From assembly GCA_910586365.1 (NCBI GenBank), contig CAJUGP010000021.1, positions 1 through 22,586 on the forward strand: a stretch of 22,586 bases of DNA. The letters run 5' to 3'. Positions 1-6,306 of the stretch are shown piece after piece. Numbering within the stretch: position 1 is the stretch's first letter; every line of letters begins with the position of its first letter. The notes beneath the pieces are model-generated. The model was given only the letters and a program-made list of their open reading frames with translations. It did not search any database and was not told the origin of the DNA. Origin of the DNA: an uncultured Christensenella sp. (GTDB taxonomy: Bacteria > Bacillota > Clostridia > Christensenellales > Borkfalkiaceae). The position numbers and the translations under genes were made by a program.

Positions 1-310
1 TGGCCGATCACCCTCTAAGGCCGGCTACCCATCGTCGGCTTGGTGGGCCGTTACCTCACCAACTGCCTAATGGGACGCGAGCTCATCCATATCCGATAAA
101 TCTTTCACCTCAAAAAGATGCCTTTTCGTGGTCATATGCGGTATTAGCAGTCATTTCTAACTGTTATCCCCCTGATATGGGCAGATTGCTCACGCGTTAC
201 TCACCCGTCCGCCACTAATGCAAGGAGCAAGCCCCTTGCATCCGTTCGACTTGCATGTGTTAAGCACGCCGCCAGCGTTCATCCTGAGCCAGAATCAAAC
301 TCTTAAGTTA
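1..310 (-). rRNA. rrs: 16S ribosomal RNA, 5' end (partial)
   Basis: This is the first ~310 nt of a small-subunit rRNA, read on the minus strand and cut by the left edge of the window. The complement of the universal 27F site (CTGAGCCAGAATCAAACTCT) lies at 284-303, which puts mature nucleotide 1 near 310. The following segment has the conserved start of helix 3, the V1/V2 region and the GTGGCGGACGGGTGAGTAACG block, in complement around 195-220. The pattern is Clostridia-like, but no finer placement is safe from this piece alone. Transcription runs away from the putative origin at 20.2-20.5 kb, as expected for an rRNA operon. Confidence 0.97.
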
Positions 311-320
311 ATGGTTCAAA

Positions 321-340
321 GTCGACGCTTTCGCATCGAC
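321..340 (-). other. GNRA-capped hairpin in the 16S leader
   Basis: Eight-base arms at 321-328 and 333-340 pair with one G-U, and on the transcribed strand the loop is GAAA. It sits about 11 nt before the mature 16S 5' end, so it may be part of the precursor processing structure. That role is inferred. The rest of the leader (341-525) also has a CCGAAC/GTTCGG hairpin at 483-498 and otherwise looks like AT-rich pre-16S sequence with no gene. Confidence 0.45.
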
Positions 341-528
341 GGCTCTGACGACAATAAAATTTGTTATCGCTTTTTGCTGACTTTGCTTTGAGTACTAATG
401 TTCTCAAAAAAAATTGACAGAAACTGTTTTTTTGTGTTACAAAAAATCGTTTCTTTCTTATTCTATTTTTAATCTGCGTGAACCGAACAACAGTTCGGTG
501 CTGACCTCGTTGCGAAGTGAGCTTGTCT

Positions 529-558
529 ATCATAACATACTCATATTCATAAAGTCAA
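529..558 (-). promoter_or_regulatory. rRNA operon promoter P2 (proximal)
   Basis: On the minus strand there is a -35 TTGACT (553-558), an 18-bp spacer and a -10 TATGAT (529-534). This gives a start near 522 and a leader of about 210 nt before 16S. It is the proximal member of a tandem pair, the usual arrangement for rrn operons. Confidence 0.8.
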
Positions 559-653
559 GCGTTTTTTCAAACTTTTTACAAATTTTTTTGAATTTTTTCA
601 AAAATCTTTTCAGAAGTTTGTTTCGCCTGTCCTTTTCCGCAGACAGCTTGCAT

Positions 654-682
654 ATAATATCACAACTATTACACGTTGTCAA
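654..682 (-). promoter_or_regulatory. rRNA operon promoter P1 (distal)
   Basis: On the minus strand there is a perfect -35 TTGACA (677-682), a 17-bp spacer and a -10 TATTAT (654-659). It lies 124 bp upstream of the proximal promoter. The A/T-tract DNA upstream (683-730) resembles an UP element. Positions 560-650 hold only AT-rich sequence. The divergent promoter at 751-779 shares this region. Confidence 0.8.
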
Positions 683-750
683 ACGTTTTTTCATAGTTTT
701 TTGAATAATTTTTGATTTTTTTTAAGTTTTTCGTCCGATTTCGTTTTAAG

Positions 751-779
751 TTGTCTTTTTTTCGGTTTTATGCTATAAT
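751..779 (+). promoter_or_regulatory. Sigma-A-type promoter of the 82-aa membrane protein gene
   Basis: -35 TTGTCT (751-756), 17-bp spacer and -10 TATAAT (774-779). The predicted start site, about 7 nt past the -10, falls on the ATG at 786, so the message would have no 5' leader. Confidence 0.75.
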
Positions 780-785
780 CGCGTT

Positions 786-1034
786 ATGAAAACCTTACGG
801 ATCGTATTTTGTATTCTTTCCTGCATATGCGTTTTGGCAGCCATTCCGATCGGGATCCTCTGCGACGTCATATATCTTCTCCTCGATTTATTCGCCGGAC
901 TCGCGTTCGGCGGCGCGATGCTGCTCTGTAAAAAACGCGCCGAACCCGTGCAGCGGACGACCGATTACATGAACAGCGAGGAAGAAAACGAAGCGATCCG
1001 CCGCGAAGCCGAACACCCCGACGAAAAAGAATGA
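786..1034 (+). CDS. Small two-helix membrane protein, unknown function
   Basis: An 82-residue protein that I do not recognise. Residues 5-25 and 27-48 form two hydrophobic segments, probably a helical hairpin, followed by Lys/Arg-rich residues and an acidic, Glu-rich hydrophilic tail (about 55-82) likely to face the cytoplasm. The start at 786 is the only Met before both helices. It has no Shine-Dalgarno sequence and sits six bases after a consensus -10, so it is probably translated from a leaderless message. A strong hairpin terminator follows at 1057. It is a single-gene unit, divergent from the rRNA operon and convergent with the glycan operon. The good promoter, terminator and sensible topology support it being real. 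Confidence 0.7.
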   Translation: MKTLRIVFCILSCICVLAAIPIGILCDVIYLLLDLFAGLAFGGAMLLCKKRAEPVQRTTDYMNSEEENEAIRREAEHPDEKE

Positions 1035-1056
1035 CGCTATATATAATAAGGTAAAG

Positions 1057-1082
1057 AAAACGGGCTTTTCGCCCGTTTTTTA
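1057..1082. terminator. Rho-independent terminator, probably bidirectional
   Basis: Stem AAAACGGGC (1057-1065) and GCCCGTTTT (1071-1079) with loop TTTTC and a T-run on the plus side. It ends the 82-aa gene transcript. On the minus strand it overlaps the stop codon of the GH43 gene (1080-1082) and is followed by a weaker T-rich run, so it can also end the glycan operon. Confidence 0.8.
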
Positions 1083-2561
1083 TTTTCTCTTTTCGCCGTT
1101 GAGGTGCAGCGCCATGCCCGACGATACGCCGAGCGCCGTTACGGTAAGCCCCGCTTTGCCGCGGTGATCGATCCAACACGGCATGACGACGCCCCGATAC
1201 TCTTCCCCGTCCAGGACGAGCGAAACATAATTCTCGCCGTACAGCCGCCACTCTCCCGTATACGCGCCCGTAACGGTGCCGTCCGCATGAAGGCACACGC
1301 GCCGTTCCTGCTCCGTATCCGTGTGCTGCGAAAACAGCACCGCGCCGAAAATGCCGTCGGTATCGCGTAAAAAGTCTTCGCGCGCGATCGGTTGCAGCCG
1401 TTCGCCCGCATAGCGGTTGGCGCTGACGACGAGCCGGCCGTCCGAATTAAACGCGTATTGCCCGAGAAACAAGAAATGAAAATTGCTGCTTTCGCTCTCT
1501 TTCGTCTTGATAAAATAATGCGTGCGGCAGTGATAGGACAAAAGAGCGACGCCGCCGCCCGTTACGAACAGGTCGTTATGTCCCGGACAAAAGACGTCGG
1601 CAAGCGCGCCCTCGCGGCAAAACGATCCGAGCAGCTTATTACCCGTACCCAAATCGGTGGAGCAAACAAGCTCGTTTCCGTTTACGTCGACGTAAGGCCC
1701 TTCGGGACGCTCGCTTCTGCCGCAACGGATGTGATAGACGGACGAAAGCGAACCGTACGAACAGGTCAGATAATAAAAACTCTTATACGCCTGCTTTCCG
1801 CCGACGAGCACGGGCACGCGTTCGTGATAGCGTATCGCGCCGCCCTCGACCGATCCCCTCGCCAAATTTTTTCCGTAATAACGGGCGAAGTCGGCGCGCC
1901 CTGCGGCAAAATCGGCGTACGTCAGCCCGTCCTTGCGGTATCCCGTAGCCGGATCGAGTTCGATGAGGAACAGCCCCATGCCGTAAGAACCGTATACGAG
2001 GAACGACCGCCCTTCCGCCGAAAAAAATTGCGGATCGATCGCGTTGGGCGTGCGCCAGCCCGCGGGCGACTGCACGAGCAATTTTTCCGAAACGAACGGA
2101 CCGTAAGGCGATGACGCTTTGGCGATGCCGATGCACGACTTCGATCCGCCGAAATAACCCGTTAAACAGTAAAACAGCCAGAACTTTCCGTCCGCGCCGC
2201 GTACGCAGTGGGGCGCCCAAAAGCACATCGAACCGTCTTTGCGCGTACACAGCCCCGACGCTTCCGTTTCGTCGGTCACACACCATTCATACGCCTCGTC
2301 CAATCCCGCCGCCGCCCGCGATTCGGGCGTTTTATCAAGCGCGAACGCTGAACCGACATAGCTCCAATGCAGCAGATCGCGGCCCGTGCGGATCTGATAG
2401 CCGCAGGGCATGCCCGCCGTATCGGTCGAATACGCGAAATACCCGCCCTCCCATTCGAGGAGAGCGGGGTCGTGCGCGCCTTCTTCGCAGCGCGTTACAT
2501 TCTCCGCCGTGTGCATGCGCAAACGGTTAAAATACGGATTTTCGGGATAGACGATCGGCAT
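1080..2561 (-). CDS. Cytoplasmic GH43-family glycosidase (arabinan/arabino-oligosaccharide type)
   Basis: A 493-residue glycoside hydrolase of family 43 (five-bladed beta-propeller). The three family carboxylates are visible: Asp31 in HDPA (base), Asp176 in IDPQ (pKa-tuning) and Glu239 in SVEGG (acid). GHND at 327-330 matches the conserved His of arabinanases. Residues ~400-490 resemble the small beta-sandwich domain that follows endo-arabinanase propellers. The start at 2561 is chosen because translation upstream would overlap the preceding gene and there is an AG-rich site before it. There is no signal peptide or lipobox, so it should act in the cytosol on imported oligosaccharides. It is the last gene of the operon, 11 bp after its exported paralogue. 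Activity on arabinan is inferred, and a xylosidase or arabinofuranosidase is possible. Confidence 0.88.
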   Translation of the reverse strand: MPIVYPENPYFNRLRMHTAENVTRCEEGAHDPALLEWEGGYFAYSTDTAGMPCGYQIRTGRDLLHWSYVGSAFALDKTPESRAAAGLDEAYEWCVTDETEASGLCTRKDGSMCFWAPHCVRGADGKFWLFYCLTGYFGGSKSCIGIAKASSPYGPFVSEKLLVQSPAGWRTPNAIDPQFFSAEGRSFLVYGSYGMGLFLIELDPATGYRKDGLTYADFAAGRADFARYYGKNLARGSVEGGAIRYHERVPVLVGGKQAYKSFYYLTCSYGSLSSVYHIRCGRSERPEGPYVDVNGNELVCSTDLGTGNKLLGSFCREGALADVFCPGHNDLFVTGGGVALLSYHCRTHYFIKTKESESSNFHFLFLGQYAFNSDGRLVVSANRYAGERLQPIAREDFLRDTDGIFGAVLFSQHTDTEQERRVCLHADGTVTGAYTGEWRLYGENYVSLVLDGEEYRGVVMPCWIDHRGKAGLTVTALGVSSGMALHLNGEKRK

Positions 2562-2572
2562 CTTCGTTCTCT

Positions 2573-4030
2573 TTACGAAACTTTGCCCCCGATCGCCCAA
2601 AGCGGAACGCCTTGATCGGATACGGCGGTCAGGCAAAGCCGCCCTTCTTGATTGTCGCCCAACGCGTACATATCCCAACCGGGAACGACCACGCCGTTAT
2701 AGTTCTTCCCGTCGATCGTGAGCGCGACGTAATAACCCTCTTTCAGCGACCATGCGCCGACCTCGGCGCTGCCTTTCGTCACTTTGCCGTCGGCGGTCAG
2801 TTCGTAGTCCTCGGAAACGGCGGGAGCCTGCTGCGTGGCTTCCGTATGAATCACAATCTCGTACGTCTGTGCAAGTTCGCTTGCTTCCACCGTGCCGAAG
2901 GTTTCGCCTTCGTAACACACGGGCGACATGACGGGCCAACCCTGTTCGTTGAAAAACAGCTGCGAAACGCACAGGCTATGCCCCACGGTCGGTTTGGAAG
3001 TACCCGTTTGTCTGCGCGTATGGTATACGACAAAATATTTACCCTCTTTGTCCTTAATCACCGAGTTATGCCCGAGCGCCGCATACCCCATGTCTGCGCT
3101 CGCACGTTCGAATTTGTAGTTGCCCGCGATCTTGTTGCCCGCGCCCTCGTTCGTGGATACGTCTTTTCCGTTGATATCCAAATACGGTCCGTTCGGCGTT
3201 TTGCTGCGCGCGATGCGCATGTTGTAAACCGAAAACAAATCCCCTTCGCTCGTCATCAGATAATAATAATCGGTAAGTTCGTTATAGAACACATACGGAC
3301 CTTCCACGCCCGCCGATTCACCGTTGCGCCAAAGGAGCTTGCCGAAGTCGTGTTCGCCGTCCTCTTTGGGCAGCCCCCAATTTTCGCCCGAGCTGTAAAG
3401 CTCTTTGATATACACGCCGCCGAAAAACGAACCGTAAACCATCCACAGTCCGCCGTTTTTATCGTAAAACAATTCGGGATCGATACAGTTTGGTTTGTCT
3501 TTTTGCGACAGGACGCTGTTCACGATCATCGTTTCGTTGGAATACGGACCGAGCACGCTGTCCGATTCCACGCGCGCGATCACCGAGCTGTCCGAACCGA
3601 ACCCCGTCGTAAACGAAATATACATATAGTATTTTCCGTTGTAATATTCCACGTCGGGCGCCCAAGCGTCTTGTTGATTGCCGACGAGCTTGAGCGTTTC
3701 GGGCATCGCCGCCCGAATGCCTCCCTCGAAAAGGTCTTCGTCGCCGTCGTCCTCGATCAGCTGCTCCCAATGGATTAAGTCGGACGAGCTTGCCACGGCG
3801 TAGTGCGATCCGAACGCGTAATACGTGCCGTCTTTGGGGTCTTGAAACACCGAAGGATCGTGCACGGCGGCGTCGGTCGTACGGTCGCCGTAATCGGGCA
3901 GAACGACCGCCTCGGTCGGTTTCAGCCCGTATTTCGCGGTATCGTCGCCGCCCTTCGAGCAAGCCGTAAAGCACGCCGCAGAAAGGACGAACGCCGCGCA
4001 AAGCGGAATGGCAAACAGTTTTTTCTTCAT
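2573..4030 (-). CDS. Exported GH43-family lipoprotein (endo-arabinanase-like)
   Basis: A 485-residue GH43 enzyme with a lipoprotein signal: a Lys-rich start, a hydrophobic core and the lipobox FTAC, giving Cys24 as the lipid-modified residue (Phe at -3 is unusual). Catalytic residues are Asp58 (HDPS), Asp184 (CIDPE) and Glu243 (GVEGP), with GHNS at 320-323. WAPDV (123-127) and the C-terminal beta-sandwich (~395-480) fit the arabinan endo-1,5-alpha-L-arabinosidase group. It probably cuts polysaccharide at the cell surface so that fragments can be caught by the co-transcribed binding protein and permeases. An AAAAAGGGGAAA site precedes the ATG, 24 bp after the permease stop. The exact substrate is inferred. 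Confidence 0.9.
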   Translation of the reverse strand: MKKKLFAIPLCAAFVLSAACFTACSKGGDDTAKYGLKPTEAVVLPDYGDRTTDAAVHDPSVFQDPKDGTYYAFGSHYAVASSSDLIHWEQLIEDDGDEDLFEGGIRAAMPETLKLVGNQQDAWAPDVEYYNGKYYMYISFTTGFGSDSSVIARVESDSVLGPYSNETMIVNSVLSQKDKPNCIDPELFYDKNGGLWMVYGSFFGGVYIKELYSSGENWGLPKEDGEHDFGKLLWRNGESAGVEGPYVFYNELTDYYYLMTSEGDLFSVYNMRIARSKTPNGPYLDINGKDVSTNEGAGNKIAGNYKFERASADMGYAALGHNSVIKDKEGKYFVVYHTRRQTGTSKPTVGHSLCVSQLFFNEQGWPVMSPVCYEGETFGTVEASELAQTYEIVIHTEATQQAPAVSEDYELTADGKVTKGSAEVGAWSLKEGYYVALTIDGKNYNGVVVPGWDMYALGDNQEGRLCLTAVSDQGVPLWAIGGKVS

Positions 4031-4054
4031 GATCGTTTCCCCTTTTTGATTCGG

Positions 4055-5077
4055 TTATTCTTTGGAGCCCGTCAGCATCAACGAGCCGATGATCATCTTC
4101 TGGAACGCCGCAAACAGAATGAGCACGGGCAGCACGCACATGACCGAAGCCGCGATAACGGGTCCTTGGTTGTTGACGTACTTTTTCGAGATCGACGCCA
4201 TAACGTACATGGCGTGCGGCAGATTGATCCACTGCGAACGCGACTTGATAAAGATAAACGAGCCCATGTAGTTATTCCAACACCCCATGAACGAGAGCAG
4301 CCCCTGTGCAACGATCGCGGGCATCGCAAGCGGAAGAATAAACTGAATGAAAATTCTGCCGTATCCCGCGCCGTCGATCTTCGCCGCCTCGATGATCGAG
4401 GTAGGCATGCCGAACAGGAACTGACGGATAAAGAACGCCGTCATGATCGAGCCGAACAAACCGGGGATCACGAGCGCCAAACCGTTGAGCATGTTGAAGC
4501 TGCTGTACATGACGTATTGCGCCGTCATGATCGAAGGGCCGGGCACCATGATCGCGGCAAGCAGGAACATGAACACTTTGTTTCTGCCCACCCATTCGAT
4601 TTTGGCGAACGAGAACGCCGCCATTGCCGAAGTGACAACGCCCACGACGACGGGCACGATCGAATAGATCAGGTTGTTGAGCACCGCGCGCCAATAACTG
4701 AATTCGGGATTGAATTCACTTGCCTTGAATCCGCCGACGAACAGCTCGGCGTAGTTGTAAAACGCGCCGTGGTGCAGCGTTTCGACTTGAAACGTGCTGT
4801 TTTTCGGCCACCAAATAAGCTGCGTCAGATACTGATTTCCCCAGCGGTCGGCGGTGTAAGCAAACGAGCCGGCAAGCATCCACCAAAACGGATAGATCAT
4901 GACGAACGCGCCCAAGATCAAAACCACATACGTGAGGATATCGGCAACAAGTCTTGCGCGTTTTTTACTTGCACGGTGGGTTCTTGAAGAAATACCGAAG
5001 AACGCGAGCACCGCGCCGAGCGCATAACGGAAAGAGGAGTGCTTTTTTTCTTCTGTTACGGTAGTCTGATTTTCCAT
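4055..5077 (-). CDS. CUT1 sugar ABC transporter permease (MalG-type)
   Basis: A 340-residue inner permease of a carbohydrate uptake ABC transporter. It has a hydrophilic Lys/Arg-rich N-terminus (1-45) and about six hydrophobic helices, the first at ~46-70. The cytoplasmic-loop EAA motif (EAAKIDGAGYGRIF, ~233-246) contacts the ATPase. It is somewhat longer than usual (~280) because of the N-terminal tail and a ~60-residue external loop after helix 1. The Shine-Dalgarno AAAGGGGGAAGG is strong. It follows its partner permease by 14 bp. No ATPase gene lies in the operon, so it probably uses a shared MsmX/MsiK-type ATPase encoded elsewhere (inference). Confidence 0.93.
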   Translation of the reverse strand: MENQTTVTEEKKHSSFRYALGAVLAFFGISSRTHRASKKRARLVADILTYVVLILGAFVMIYPFWWMLAGSFAYTADRWGNQYLTQLIWWPKNSTFQVETLHHGAFYNYAELFVGGFKASEFNPEFSYWRAVLNNLIYSIVPVVVGVVTSAMAAFSFAKIEWVGRNKVFMFLLAAIMVPGPSIMTAQYVMYSSFNMLNGLALVIPGLFGSIMTAFFIRQFLFGMPTSIIEAAKIDGAGYGRIFIQFILPLAMPAIVAQGLLSFMGCWNNYMGSFIFIKSRSQWINLPHAMYVMASISKKYVNNQGPVIAASVMCVLPVLILFAAFQKMIIGSLMLTGSKE

Positions 5078-5091
5078 AAAGCCTTCCCCCT

Positions 5092-6234
5092 TTAGTCCTT
5101 ATTCCTGCTGTCCAGCCAGAACTGGAAGAGCGTGAGAATTAAAATGATCACGGCGAGCACCATGCCGTACGCCGCGCCGAGCGAGGCGTTGCCCTCGCGG
5201 ATTCCGCGAAACCATATGAGCGAAACGTAGCCCGCCGTCATGAGGTCGACGCCCGCGCCCGATCCGAAGAACAGTTCGGGTTCGGCATAGATCTGCATGC
5301 CGCCGATCACCGCCGTGACGATATTGTAGAAAATAACGGGATACAGATCGGGCATGGTCACGCGCCAGAAGATCGACCAACTGTTCGCGCCGTCGATCTG
5401 CGCCGCCTCTTTGGTCGCGGCGTTCACGCCCGAAAGCCCTGCCACGTACAAAATGATCGTGCCGCCCAAGCCCTTCCAAATCGACATGATGACGATAACG
5501 AGCTTGCTGACGATGCCCTGCGACCAATACGGGTCGATCCCCTGCGCCGCGCCCATCTCGATAACGCTGTCGCCCTCGCCGAGCTTGAGCCACGGGATAC
5601 TGCTGCCGAACATTCTGTTAATTAAACCGTCGTATTTGAAAAGCAGCTTGAATGTGTAAATAATGGCGATCGTACTCGCTACACACGGTATGTAGTAAAG
5701 TACGCGGAACACGTTTCCGCCCTTGATATCGCGCGACATGCACACCGCGAAGAACATGGAAAGTACCATGCCGATGGGAATGCCGATCATATAGAACACG
5801 GTGTTGAAAAGCGTCGCGCCCGCGGCGTTTACCGTGGTGCCGATCTGCTCGCCGATTTCGGGAAACGCCCAGGAAACGTGCGAACCCTGCGAACCCGCCC
5901 AGATACTCGAGCTCCATTCGTTTTCGCAGAATACCCATTTATACCAATAAAAAGGATCGTCGATCTTCGCTTGCCCGCTGAACATTTTGCTTAGATATTC
6001 CCACACGCTGCCTTGCGCCGTGGTATAATGCCCGAACGAGAGAATGAGCGCGATGACGAGCGCGGTGTAAACGAAAAGCACCGTGCCCACGATAAGGGGC
6101 ACGCAGAACGCCCACCCCCAAAGATTATCCTGCAACTTCTGCTGATTGATATGCCGTTTCTTTTTCGGCGGCACCGCCGCCGCTACGGTTCCTTCGCGCG
6201 CGCTTTCCGCGGCGGCTGCCGTAACTTCTTCCAT
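5092..6234 (-). CDS. CUT1 sugar ABC transporter permease (MalF-type)
   Basis: A 380-residue permease, partner of the downstream MalG-type protein. It has a cytoplasmic Ala/Lys-rich N-terminus (1-40), six or more helices and the EAA motif EAAQIDGANSWSIF (~286-299). A longer reading from 6255 is possible, but the AAAAGGGGG ribosome site sits between that ATG and the one at 6234, which decides for 6234. An extracytoplasmic stretch of ~75 residues between the first two helices is rich in Trp, Tyr and Ser and may touch the unusually large binding protein. Transport of arabino-oligosaccharides is inferred from the neighbouring GH43 genes. Confidence 0.93.
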   Translation of the reverse strand: MEEVTAAAAESAREGTVAAAVPPKKKRHINQQKLQDNLWGWAFCVPLIVGTVLFVYTALVIALILSFGHYTTAQGSVWEYLSKMFSGQAKIDDPFYWYKWVFCENEWSSSIWAGSQGSHVSWAFPEIGEQIGTTVNAAGATLFNTVFYMIGIPIGMVLSMFFAVCMSRDIKGGNVFRVLYYIPCVASTIAIIYTFKLLFKYDGLINRMFGSSIPWLKLGEGDSVIEMGAAQGIDPYWSQGIVSKLVIVIMSIWKGLGGTIILYVAGLSGVNAATKEAAQIDGANSWSIFWRVTMPDLYPVIFYNIVTAVIGGMQIYAEPELFFGSGAGVDLMTAGYVSLIWFRGIREGNASLGAAYGMVLAVIILILTLFQFWLDSRNKD

Positions 6235-6306
6235 AACCGTACACCCCCTTTTCATATTCCGATTTCGCCGCCCTTCCGCATGAAGCGGAAGGGCGTAAAA
6301 TTCAAG

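Noticed and set aside
3803..4987. Long plus-strand frame over the GH43 and permease genes
   Set aside because: A His/Arg/Asp-rich shadow of clear genes on the other strand, with no initiation signals.
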